Shown here: piece by piece, positions 14,339 through 21,711 of the stretch
Position numbering within the stretch: the first letter of the stretch is position 1
How the letters are laid out: every line of letters begins with the position of its first letter
Origin: DATGMP01 sp035293565
GTDB lineage: Bacteria > Pseudomonadota > Alphaproteobacteria > BOG-932 > Roseiterribacteraceae
Direction of reading: 5' to 3'
DNA length: 27,671 nt
NCBI GenBank assembly: GCA_035293565.1
Contig: DATGMP010000117.1
Location: 1-27,671 of the forward strand
Notes under the pieces: model-generated
Databases searched by the model: none
Told to the model about the DNA's origin: nothing
Seen by the model: the letters and a program-made list of their open reading frames with translations, nothing else
Translations under genes and position numbers: made by a program

Positions 14339-15691
14339 ATGACCCCCGCAGCGCGGCTCGCCGCGACCATCGATCTTCTGAGTCGCATCGACGAGACGCC
14401 GCGTCCGGCCGACGCGACGGTGTCGGGCTACTTCCGCGAGCGGCGCTTCATCGGCGCGAAGGACCGTGCGGCGATATCGGAACATGTCTATCGGCTGCTC
14501 AGGCGCCGTGCGCGGCTCGGCTGGTGGATCGAGCGGTTCGGCGGCGAGGCGCGGCCGCGCACGCTGGCGCTGGCCGATCTCATCCTGGGCGGCGCGGAGC
14601 CCGCGGCGGCCGAGCGGCTTTTCTCCGGCGGGACGTATGCGCCGGCGCCCCTCAGTCCCGAGCAGCGGGATCTGGCGCGCAAGCTGGCGGGCCACACGCT
14701 CTTCCATCCCGACATGCCGGAATCCGTCGTAGCGGAATGCCCACCCTGGGCCGAGAGCGAGCTGCGCGATGCGCTCGGCCCCCGTTTCGCGACGGAGCTC
14801 GCCGCGCTGGAGGAGCCGGCGCCGCTCGATCTGAGAGTCAACCCGCTCCAGGCCACGCGCCAGCAGGCACTCGAGCGGCTGCAGTCGGAGGGCATCCGCG
14901 CCGCCCCGACCCGCCTCTCGCCGCTCGGCATCCGCGTCGAAGGGCGGCCGGCGATCGCGAGCCTTGCGTCGTATAAGGAGGGGTGGGTCGAGATCCAGGA
15001 TGAAGGCTCGCAGCTCGTGGCTCTGCTGGCCGGTGCGCGGCCCGGACAGCAGGTGGTCGATTTCTGCGCCGGTGCCGGCGGCAAGACTCTCGCCATTGCG
15101 GCGATGATGGCGAACAAGGGCCGCGTCATCGCGACCGACGTGCTCGCGGGGCGCCTGATGCGGGCGCGCGAGCGCTTCCGCCGCGCCGGCGTGCACAATG
15201 TTCAGGCACGCGCGCTCGAAGGTGAGAACGATCCGTGGATCAAGCGCCACAAGGCGAGCTTCGATCGCGTGCTGGTCGACGCGCCCTGCAGCGGAACCGG
15301 CACCTGGCGGCGCAATCCCGACATGCGCTGGCGGCCTCTGGGACCTGGCCTGGGCGAGCTCATCCCGCTTCAGGCGCGACTGCTCGCCAGCGCGGCGCGG
15401 CTGGTAAAGCCGGGCGGACGCCTGATCTACGCGACCTGCTCCATGCTGCCGGCCGAGAACCAGCGTCAGGCCGAATCCTTCCTCGCGGCCCATCCCGATT
15501 TCGCCCCTGTGGACGCCGCCGAGGCATGGCGCGAGACGATCGGGACGCTTGGCGGGCCGGAGCCGCCCTCCTCTCCCTATCTCAACCTGACGCCGGCCCG
15601 CGACGGGACGGATGGATTCTTCGCCGCATTCTTCGATCGCAAGGCCAAAGCCGATGCACAAGCGGAGGATGTATCCAAGCCCCTGGATTAA
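14339..15691 (+). CDS. rsmB: RsmB/NOP-family rRNA (cytosine-C5)-methyltransferase
   Basis: 450 residues: an N-terminal NusB-like helical domain (about 1-150) and a C-terminal Rossmann methyltransferase. SAM motif DFCAGAGGKT (241-250). The two cysteines of m5C RNA methyltransferases are present: C317 in VDAPCSGTG (motif IV, product release) and C367 in YATCSMLPAEN (motif VI, nucleophile). The family includes RsmB, which methylates C967 of 16S rRNA. Placement between guaB and guaA is common in alphaproteobacteria, where the gene is annotated as RsmB; strict orthology is not provable here, hence the moderate certainty in the symbol. Confidence 0.88.
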   Translation: MTPAARLAATIDLLSRIDETPRPADATVSGYFRERRFIGAKDRAAISEHVYRLLRRRARLGWWIERFGGEARPRTLALADLILGGAEPAAAERLFSGGTYAPAPLSPEQRDLARKLAGHTLFHPDMPESVVAECPPWAESELRDALGPRFATELAALEEPAPLDLRVNPLQATRQQALERLQSEGIRAAPTRLSPLGIRVEGRPAIASLASYKEGWVEIQDEGSQLVALLAGARPGQQVVDFCAGAGGKTLAIAAMMANKGRVIATDVLAGRLMRARERFRRAGVHNVQARALEGENDPWIKRHKASFDRVLVDAPCSGTGTWRRNPDMRWRPLGPGLGELIPLQARLLASAARLVKPGGRLIYATCSMLPAENQRQAESFLAAHPDFAPVDAAEAWRETIGTLGGPEPPSSPYLNLTPARDGTDGFFAAFFDRKAKADAQAEDVSKPLD

Positions 15692-15718
15692 ACCGAGCCA
15701 AGCGCTAATCTAGCTCCC

Positions 15719-16279
15719 ATGGAGTTGTTCATCCGTCCGGCCGGACCTGCCGATGCGGAAGAGATCGCCGAAGTCCAACGGCTTTCCTGGAATGCCGCCT
15801 ATGAGGGCATGCTGAGCGCCGGATCGCTGGCGACCGTCGCGCGCGCCTGGGATGCCGCCCATTGGCGTCGCTCGCTGGAGCGGACCGACGACCGCGCGAT
15901 CACGCTGGTGCTCGACGGGCGCGCGACGGGGGTCGCCGGCTTCGGCGTCGCCGGCCGAAGGCGCGGGCGGCGCATGGCGCTGGCCGGCTTCGATGGCGAG
16001 ATCTATCTGCTCTATCTGGCGCCCGGCGCGCAGCGGCTCGGTCATGGCGCGCGACTGATGGCCTCGCTTGCGCGCGTGCTGATCGCGCGCGGCATCGGAT
16101 CTGGCGTGGTGTGGGCTCTGGCGCGCAATCGGCCGGCGCTCGATTTCTATCGCCGCATGGGCGGCCGAAAGCTTGCCGAGGCGCGCCGTCCCTTCTTCGA
16201 GGAGATCGTCGACGAGGTGGCTCTCGGCTGGGATGACCTCCAAACCCTGATCGGCGCCGCCCGCAGCGTGCGGGAGTAG
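15719..16279 (+). CDS. GNAT family N-acetyltransferase
   Basis: 186 residues, single GNAT domain. N-terminal IRPAGPADAEEIAEVQRLSW is the usual beta1-alpha1 start. Motif A, EIYLLYLAPGAQRLGHGARL (94-113), contains the acetyl-CoA pyrophosphate loop Q-x-x-G-x-G (105-110). Motif B ends in ALARNRPALDFYRRMGGRKL, typical of RimI-like and small-molecule acetyltransferases. The substrate is unknown. It starts 27 bp after the upstream methyltransferase and shares direction with guaA, so it may be carried on a guaB-to-guaA transcript. Confidence 0.88.
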   Translation: MELFIRPAGPADAEEIAEVQRLSWNAAYEGMLSAGSLATVARAWDAAHWRRSLERTDDRAITLVLDGRATGVAGFGVAGRRRGRRMALAGFDGEIYLLYLAPGAQRLGHGARLMASLARVLIARGIGSGVVWALARNRPALDFYRRMGGRKLAEARRPFFEEIVDEVALGWDDLQTLIGAARSVRE

Positions 16280-16365
16280 CCTCAAGAGACCCTCTCCGCC
16301 CTTCAGGAGGATAGGGACATCGTTTCGAATAGCTGACCCGCACAGAGTCACTACACAATCCGCGT

Positions 16366-17964
16366 ATGGCTGAGTTAGGTATGGCGATGCCGTCCGATTC
16401 CATTGCCGATTCCCTGCATCAGGACCGAATCCTCATCCTGGATTTCGGCTCGCAGGTCACGCAGCTGATCGCCCGCCGCCTCCGCGAGAGCGGAGTCTAT
16501 TGCGAGATCGTGCCCTTCTCGACGGATCTCGAGCGCGTCAAATCCTTTCATCCGCGGGGCATCATTCTGTCGGGCGGTCCGGCCTCGGTGCTGGAGGCAG
16601 GCTCCCCGGCGCCGCCCAAAGGCGTCTTCGATCTGGGCCTGCCGGTGCTCGGCATCTGCTACGGTCAGCAGACCATGTGCCAGGCGCTGGGCGGCAAGGT
16701 GGAGCCGGGCACGACCCGCGAATTCGGCCGCGCCTTCGTCGACATTATCGAGCCTTGCGGCCTCACCGGCGGCGCCTGGGAAACGGGAACGCGCCAGGAA
16801 GTCTGGATGAGTCATGGCGACCGCGTGACCGCGCTGCCGCCCGGTTTCCGCACGATCGGCACCAGCGAGGGCGCGCCCTTCGCGATCATCGCCGACGATC
16901 AGCGCCGCTTCTACGGCCTGATGTTCCACCCCGAGGTCGTGCACACGCCGCGCGGCGCTGCGCTGCTCAAGCGCTTCACGCACGACATCTGCGGCTGCAA
17001 GGGCGACTGGACGATGGCCGCCTTCAAGGGCGAGGCGATCGCGCGCGCCCGCGCGCAGGTGGGCCGGGGCCGCGTGATCTGCGGCCTGTCGGGCGGCGTC
17101 GACAGCGCGGTCACCGCCGTGCTGCTGCACGAGGCGCTGGGCGAGCAGCTGACCTGCATCTTCGTCGACACCGGCCTCTTACGCGCCGGCGAGGCCGAGG
17201 AGGTGGTCACTCTCTTCCGCGATCATTTCAACATCCCGCTGATCCATGCCGACGCGGGCGAGCAGTTCCTGTCGAAGCTCGCTGGCCTGACCGACCCCGA
17301 GGCCAAGCGCAAATCGATCGGCGCCACCTTCATCGACGTGTTCGAGCAGGAGGCCAAGAAGATCGGCGGCGCCGATTTCCTGGCGCAGGGCACGCTCTAT
17401 CCCGACGTGATCGAGAGCGTCTCCTTTACCGGCGGCCCCTCGGTCACGATCAAGTCACACCACAATGTCGGCGGCCTGCCGGCGCGCATGCGCCTGAAAC
17501 TCGTCGAGCCGCTGCGCGAGCTCTTCAAGGACGAGGTCCGCGCCCTCGGCCGCGAACTCGGCCTGCCCGAGAAATTCGTCGGCCGCCACCCCTTCCCCGG
17601 CCCCGGCCTCGCGATCCGCATCCCCGGCGACATCACGCACGAGAAGCTCGACCTCTTACGCAAGGTCGACACCATCTTCCTCGAAGAGATCCGCCTCGCC
17701 GGCCTCTACAACGCGATCTGGCAAGCCTTTGCGGTACTGCTGCCTGTGCGCACCGTCGGCGTCATGGGCGACGGAAGGTCGTACGACCAGGCCTGCGCCT
17801 TGCGCGCCGTGACGAGCACCGACGGCATGACCGCCGACTACTACCCCTTCCCGCACGAGTTTCTGGGCCGCGTCGCCACGCGCATCATCAACGAGGTGCG
17901 GGGAATCAACCGCGTGGTTTATGACATCACCAGCAAGCCGCCGGGGACGATCGAGTGGGAGTGA
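16366..17964 (+). CDS. guaA: GMP synthase (glutamine-hydrolysing)
   Basis: 532 residues as drawn (E. coli 525). In-frame ATGs at 16381 and 16387 are alternative starts, and no clear Shine-Dalgarno decides between them. The class I glutamine amidotransferase domain has nucleophile C98 (LGICYGQQTMC) and H188/E190 (MFHPEV). The ATP-pyrophosphatase domain has the P-loop LSGGVDS (241-247). The C-terminal dimerisation domain ends with the family-typical ...SKPPGTIEWE. It converts XMP, ATP and glutamine to GMP, completing the pathway opened by guaB. This is the last core gene before the defense island; composition changes sharply right after its stop. Confidence 0.97.
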   Translation: MAELGMAMPSDSIADSLHQDRILILDFGSQVTQLIARRLRESGVYCEIVPFSTDLERVKSFHPRGIILSGGPASVLEAGSPAPPKGVFDLGLPVLGICYGQQTMCQALGGKVEPGTTREFGRAFVDIIEPCGLTGGAWETGTRQEVWMSHGDRVTALPPGFRTIGTSEGAPFAIIADDQRRFYGLMFHPEVVHTPRGAALLKRFTHDICGCKGDWTMAAFKGEAIARARAQVGRGRVICGLSGGVDSAVTAVLLHEALGEQLTCIFVDTGLLRAGEAEEVVTLFRDHFNIPLIHADAGEQFLSKLAGLTDPEAKRKSIGATFIDVFEQEAKKIGGADFLAQGTLYPDVIESVSFTGGPSVTIKSHHNVGGLPARMRLKLVEPLRELFKDEVRALGRELGLPEKFVGRHPFPGPGLAIRIPGDITHEKLDLLRKVDTIFLEEIRLAGLYNAIWQAFAVLLPVRTVGVMGDGRSYDQACALRAVTSTDGMTADYYPFPHEFLGRVATRIINEVRGINRVVYDITSKPPGTIEWE

Positions 17965-17982
17965 GAGGCAATAGTCTCACTG

Positions 17983-18092
17983 AAAATTCTCTTTATAATA
18001 CAATTACTTATAAAACTCTTGGGATGATCGATAATACATCGGCAGTCCCCGCCCTCCAATCTCATAACTTGTTGAACTAAAAAGAGAATTTT
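17983..18092. repeat. Perfect 12-bp inverted repeat flanking 86 bp
   Basis: AAAATTCTCTTT at 17983-17994 is the exact reverse complement of AAAGAGAATTTT at 18081-18092. The interior is AT-rich and noncoding. It could be a MITE-like footprint or a long-range RNA stem. No flanking target duplication is visible. Confidence 0.6.
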
Positions 18093-18134
18093 TAAGGAGT
18101 CGAGTGTTTTGACCCTTCGGTAGCCGGGATAGCT

Positions 18135-18222
18135 TGACGGTATTTTTGACGGTCTTTTCTGAAGTGCACATCGACGGGAACCAAAGACCGTCAGATAGAG
18201 CGCATAGCGCTGACGGTCTTTT
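18135..18222. repeat. Cluster of TGACGGTCTTTT 12-mers, including a 12-bp stem
   Basis: Copies: TGACGGTATTTT (18135-18146) and TGACGGTCTTTT (18147-18158) in direct tandem, an inverted copy AAAGACCGTCA (18183-18193), and another direct copy (18211-18222). The last two form a 12-bp stem AAAGACCGTCAG (18183-18194) / CTGACGGTCTTT (18210-18221) with a 15-nt loop, flanked by T residues on the plus strand, so it may act as a terminator. The tandem arrangement also resembles protein-binding iterons. Confidence 0.65.
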
Positions 18223-18337
18223 CCGTAGGGCGGTTTATTCTGGAAAATGCGTTGGGAGGGGTAATTCGTAGCCTGTTCGGTACGCTTTTCACGACAGAAT
18301 GGATGTCGGCTGGGCCCGTTATCCGGATAAGGAGAAG

Positions 18338-18367
18338 TTGACAAATATGCGTTAGAATGGCTATAAA
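18338..18367 (+). promoter_or_regulatory. abiE promoter, near-leaderless
   Basis: Consensus -35 TTGACA (18338-18343), 18-bp spacer, -10 TATAAA (18362-18367). Transcription would begin around 18373-18375, only 2-4 nt before the abiEi ATG at 18377, leaving no room for a ribosome site and implying a leaderless message. Confidence 0.65.
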
Positions 18368-18383
18368 TTACCCATTATGACGC
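18349..18383. promoter_or_regulatory. Inverted-repeat operator over the abiE -10 and start codon
   Basis: GCGTTAGAATGG (18349-18360) and CCATTATGACGC (18372-18383) are inverted repeats matching at 10 of 12 positions, separated by 11 bp that contain the -10 box. The right arm includes the ATG. AbiEi antitoxins repress their own promoter by binding inverted repeats, so this is the natural candidate operator. Confidence 0.5.
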
Positions 18384-19213
18384 AAAGGTATAGACTTTCA
18401 GTGCAACCTCGCCAGCACAAAACGGCCAGCTTCCTGTCGGCTCATCCGGTATTCACCCGGGCTGAGTTCGCGGCGGCCTTCGGCCACCCGGCGGGCGGGG
18501 CCAATGTCACCAGCCTGCTCCGGCATCATCTGCGGGCCGGCAACATCAAGCGCGTCAGTCGCGAGGTGTTTGCCGCGGTGCCCGCCCATCTGTCGGCGGA
18601 GCGGATGGTGATCGACCGCTTCGCCGCGGCGAGCAAGCTGCGCTCCGATGGCGTCTTGGGGTTTCACTCCGCGCTTGAGCTGCACGGCATAGCCTATTCC
18701 GAGTTCAGCGAAGTCCAACTTGTGAGCGCCGGGCGAACCGAACGCGTGAATCTGCCGTTTGGCGCTTGCCGCTTCGTCACGCCGCCGAAGGCGCTGGCGG
18801 CGGCCGGCAAGGCCGACTACCTGACCATGACCATGGATCGGCAGGGGGTGACGGTCCGTGTGACCGCGGTCGAACGCACGGTCGTCGATGTCCTGCACCG
18901 GCCGGAACTCGCCGGCGGCGCCGAGGAAGTCCTGAAGTCGCTGGACCTGGTGCGCTATCTCGATCCGGCGAAGGTCGCCGACTATGTCGAACTGCTGGAC
19001 AACCGCTCGCTTGCCTCCGTTTCCGGCTGGTGGCTCGAGAGGCGGCGCGGCGCGCTCGGCGTCGCCGACGACGTCCTGGCACGGCTGCGGGCCCGGCTTC
19101 CGCGATCGAAACACTATGCGCTGGGCGCTGAACCTGGTCATGCCGTGTTCGTCGAGCCGTGGCGCGTGCTTCTCCCGGCGCAGGCGGTCGACGCCGCCTT
19201 TGAAGGCGTCTGA
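18377..19213 (+). CDS. abiEi: AbiEi-family antitoxin / transcriptional repressor
   Basis: 278 residues. An N-terminal winged helix-turn-helix (about 25-70; FTRAEFAAAFGHP, then LLRHHLRAGNIKRVSREVFA) is followed by the AbiEi antitoxin domain with the characteristic SDGVLGFHSALELHG (90-104). In type IV toxin-antitoxin pairs AbiEi represses the operon and counteracts the nucleotidyltransferase AbiEii without needing to bind it stably. The next gene is that toxin, overlapping by 1 nt (TGATG), so the two are translationally coupled. The start codon follows the promoter almost directly and no alternative ATG occurs before residue 77. It forms the first gene of the defense island. Confidence 0.88.
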   Translation: MTQRYRLSVQPRQHKTASFLSAHPVFTRAEFAAAFGHPAGGANVTSLLRHHLRAGNIKRVSREVFAAVPAHLSAERMVIDRFAAASKLRSDGVLGFHSALELHGIAYSEFSEVQLVSAGRTERVNLPFGACRFVTPPKALAAAGKADYLTMTMDRQGVTVRVTAVERTVVDVLHRPELAGGAEEVLKSLDLVRYLDPAKVADYVELLDNRSLASVSGWWLERRRGALGVADDVLARLRARLPRSKHYALGAEPGHAVFVEPWRVLLPAQAVDAAFEGV

Positions 19214-20238
19214 TGGCCGCGTCGCGAGAAACCCTCCAGGACATCGCGGCCGAGCGGCAGCTTCAGCCCGCGACGCTGGAGCGTGTGATCCGGCTGATCG
19301 ACATTCTCGATGCGTTCGGCGCCGACACGCTGATCGGGCCGCGGATCGCCTTGAAGGGCGGCACGGCGCTCAATGTCTTCCATTCCGATCTAGACCGCCT
19401 CTCGGTCGATATCGACGTCAACTATGTCGGCGCACTCGAGAAAGCGCAGATGGACGCCGATCGGCCGGGACTGGAGGACCGGATCGAGCGGCTGATGGAA
19501 TCAAAGGGCTATGCCGCGCGGCGTGAGCCGTCCGAACACGCCGGCGGCAAATGGATCTACCGCTATGCCTCCGCGCTCGGCGGGGCGGGGACCATCGAGA
19601 TCGACATCAACTACCTCTATCGCGGTCCCCTTTACGGCGTGGATCGCATGCCATCGGTGGCAATCGGATCCTACCAGGCCACAAATGTTCCGGTTCTCGA
19701 TATCCACGAGATCGTCGCCGGAAAGATGGTCGCGCTGATCACGCGGCGCACCGCGCGCGATCTGTTCGACGCGCACCGCATCATCGCCATGCCATCTCTC
19801 GACTGGGCGAAGATCAAGGCGGCAACCTTGATGATCGGCGCGAGCGCCAAGAGCTTCGACTGGCGCACCGCCTCGCCGGACGAGATCGGATGCGAGGTCA
19901 GCGACATTACCGGCAAGCTGACCATGTGCCTGCACGATCGATATTTCGATGCCTTTGGCGGTCCGGTGGCGTGGATCGAGAACGTCACGGCAGAATGCCG
20001 GAAGAAGCTCGCGCCGCTGTTTCAGCTGACGGCAGGCGAGAGGGCGTTTCTGGATGCCGTGCTGGACCGCGGCGAGATCGACGCGTCCGCCCTGGAGGCG
20101 CCGCAGACCGTGCGCGCCGCGATAGAATCCAGTCCGGCCCTGCGGTGGAAAGCACAGAACGTCAAAGCCTGGAAATCGGGCGACAAGTCGCTGGCGCCAC
20201 GCACGAAACGGGCGCCGCGGCGCGAGAGGCAGACATGA
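19213..20238 (+). CDS. abiEii: AbiEii-family nucleotidyltransferase toxin
   Basis: 341 residues, DUF1814 / DNA polymerase beta-like nucleotidyltransferase. Motif I KGGTALN (48-54) with the metal-binding D66-x-D68 in RLSVDIDVNY (62-71), a third acidic residue D131 in IEIDINY, and motif III/IV GKMVALITRRTARDLFDAHR (170-189), holding the conserved K171, R182, D183 and D186. All signature residues are present, so the toxin looks active. Characterised members transfer nucleotides to RNA (the related MenT3 blocks tRNA acceptor stems) and stop growth on phage infection. The lysine/arginine-rich tail (about 320-341) is unusual and may bind nucleic acid. Confidence 0.9.
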   Translation: MAASRETLQDIAAERQLQPATLERVIRLIDILDAFGADTLIGPRIALKGGTALNVFHSDLDRLSVDIDVNYVGALEKAQMDADRPGLEDRIERLMESKGYAARREPSEHAGGKWIYRYASALGGAGTIEIDINYLYRGPLYGVDRMPSVAIGSYQATNVPVLDIHEIVAGKMVALITRRTARDLFDAHRIIAMPSLDWAKIKAATLMIGASAKSFDWRTASPDEIGCEVSDITGKLTMCLHDRYFDAFGGPVAWIENVTAECRKKLAPLFQLTAGERAFLDAVLDRGEIDASALEAPQTVRAAIESSPALRWKAQNVKAWKSGDKSLAPRTKRAPRRERQT

Positions 20239-20476
20239 TTGGTGTTCAATGAATACGCTTCGAAAAACTGACCCCATTGGGTCGGAATCACTTCGCTTCG
20301 TTGGTGGTGCTAATGACGCTCGTGCAAGCGGGGAACAAGGTGCGGCCACGGCGCTTGCGCTTTTCCTGGCCAAAGCGCGACCCGGCTTTCTGCGGGCGGT
20401 AGCTAAGCTGGGCGGGCTTATTTGTAGTCTTGCCGTTATTATGCACTCAGAACGCGAATCGGGGAGGGAAGTATGT
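20239..20476. other. Spacer between abiE and the Druantia-type operon
   Basis: 238 bp with two small hairpins: GACCC (20270-20274) / GGGTC (20279-20283) with a CATT loop, and GCGCTTT (20357-20363) / AAAGCGC (20372-20378) with an 8-nt loop. Neither has a T-run. The operon promoter probably lies at about 20,410-20,450, where A/T content rises, but no good -35/-10 pair was found. Confidence 0.4.
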
Positions 20477-20539
20477 ATGCGTGGGTCCGTGCAGTGGCCT
20501 GAACTCCTGGCCGCACAGAAAAAAAGCGCTGTCTTGTGA
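20477..20539 (+). CDS. 20-residue leader ORF coupled to druM
   Basis: ATG at 20477 to TGA at 20537-20539, product MRGSVQWPELLAAQKKSAVL. The sequence GGGAGGG at 20462-20468 is an excellent Shine-Dalgarno about 8 nt upstream, while the downstream methyltransferase GTG (20536) has none of its own. The leader's stop overlaps that GTG as GTGA. This is the classical layout for translational coupling. The peptide itself has no known family. A longer in-frame reading from 20249 exists but has no ribosome site. Confidence 0.5.
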   Translation: MRGSVQWPELLAAQKKSAVL

Positions 20540-21702
20540 CGATTAGAGCGATCTCGCTTTTCTGCGGCGCCGGCGGATTCTGCGAGGGAGCGCGGCTGGC
20601 TGGCTGGCAGGTCGTGTCGGCCGTGGAGTCAGATGCGCAGGCCTGCAGGACACACGCGGCAAACTTCCCAGAGGTGAAGCTCCACGAGGGAGATATTGGA
20701 GGCTTCCTTAAGGGGCGCCAGCGCAGCCAGGCGCTTCCGGCTGAGCCGATTGACATTGTTTACGGTGGGCCTCCCTGTCAGGGTTTCAGCCAGATCGGCC
20801 CCCGCGATCTCTCGGATCCGCGCAACGTTCTCTACAAGGAATTTGTCCGCATCTGCCGGAAGGTGAATACACGCGCGTTCGTGATGGAGAACGTGCCGAA
20901 TATGGTGGCGATGAAGAACGGCCACTTCAAATCAAAGATCCTGCGGGCTTTCGCTGCGGCGGGGTATCGCCGGACCGCAGTTGTTCCAGTGCTCGCGTCT
21001 GACTTTGGCGTGCCGCAAGACCGCCGTCGTGTATTTATCTTTGGAATAAGAGACGATCTGCCGTTTGACGGGGACTACGCACTGGCGGCTGCGGCGCTGT
21101 TGGACAAGCAAAAGACGCATGCCGTTGTAACGGTGCGTGAGGCGCTCTTGGATCTTCCCGAGGAAGTGTCTGCGGACGATGGTCCGCTCCCATATCCGCG
21201 GAAGTCACGGCGCGGCTATTCTGACTATCAGAAGCTGATGCGGCTCGATTGCGACGAGCCGCTGATGTCGGCGGAGCAGAAGCGGCGCCGGCTGCAGAAG
21301 GACCAGCTTTTCAACCATCATACGAAAGAAATTCAGGAGCGCCGAAAGGCCATTCTTGTCGCGATTAAGCCAGGCGCGAGGGGGGATTCCCTTCCCAAGA
21401 ACCTGTGGAACGGGACGAGAGGCCACAAGTGGAGGAGGCTGGATCCCGACAAGCCGTCCTACACCATTCTCGCCCAGATGCACCGCGATCTGTCGGAGTG
21501 GATACACCCGACCTACGACCGTTGGATCACCGTCCGCGAAGCGGCGCGTCTTCAGTCATTTCACGACGGTTTCGTATTCCATGGAAGCGAATGGCAGCAG
21601 CTAAAGCAGGTAGGGAATGCCGTTCCGCCGCTGTTGGGACTGGCCGTCGCTAAGGCGGCAGAAGGTCTTCTGGCGGCGAGCAGTCCGCCCGCGAGCGGGT
21701 GA
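20536..21702 (+). CDS. druM: DNA (cytosine-5)-methyltransferase, Druantia type II DruM
   Basis: 388 residues, with the ordered motifs of m5C methyltransferases: I SLFCGAGGF (7-15, SAM), IV GGPPCQGFSQIG (77-88, nucleophile C81), VI MENVPN (117-122), VIII QDRRRVF (161-167), IX ITVREAARLQSF (331-342), X QVGNAVPP (358-365). The target-recognition region lies at about 185-330. All catalytic residues are present. No restriction endonuclease gene adjoins it; instead two uncharacterised genes and a giant helicase follow, the composition of Druantia type II, where DruM presumably marks self DNA. GTG start, overlapping the leader ORF by 4 nt. Druantia is an anti-phage system; its mechanism is not established. 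Confidence 0.85.
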   Translation: MTIRAISLFCGAGGFCEGARLAGWQVVSAVESDAQACRTHAANFPEVKLHEGDIGGFLKGRQRSQALPAEPIDIVYGGPPCQGFSQIGPRDLSDPRNVLYKEFVRICRKVNTRAFVMENVPNMVAMKNGHFKSKILRAFAAAGYRRTAVVPVLASDFGVPQDRRRVFIFGIRDDLPFDGDYALAAAALLDKQKTHAVVTVREALLDLPEEVSADDGPLPYPRKSRRGYSDYQKLMRLDCDEPLMSAEQKRRRLQKDQLFNHHTKEIQERRKAILVAIKPGARGDSLPKNLWNGTRGHKWRRLDPDKPSYTILAQMHRDLSEWIHPTYDRWITVREAARLQSFHDGFVFHGSEWQQLKQVGNAVPPLLGLAVAKAAEGLLAASSPPASG

Positions 21703-21711
21703 TACCAGCAG

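Larger units (their letters stand above)
17965..18376. other. AT-rich, repeat-rich boundary between guaA and the defense island
   Basis: 412 bp without a credible gene. It is markedly richer in A/T than either flank and contains a perfect 12-bp inverted repeat 110 bp across, four copies of a 12-mer, and the abiE promoter at its right end (each listed separately). The one long minus-strand frame here is an antisense read-through of the guaA end. Confidence 0.6.

Noticed and set aside
17919..18344. 141-codon minus-strand ORF after guaA
   Set aside because: Its C-terminus (SHSIVPGG...) is simply the antisense of the conserved guaA end, its body crosses the AT-rich repeats, and no ribosome site is present.
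20270..20378. Two hairpins considered as terminators after abiEii
   Set aside because: Stems are short and neither is followed by a T-run on the plus strand.
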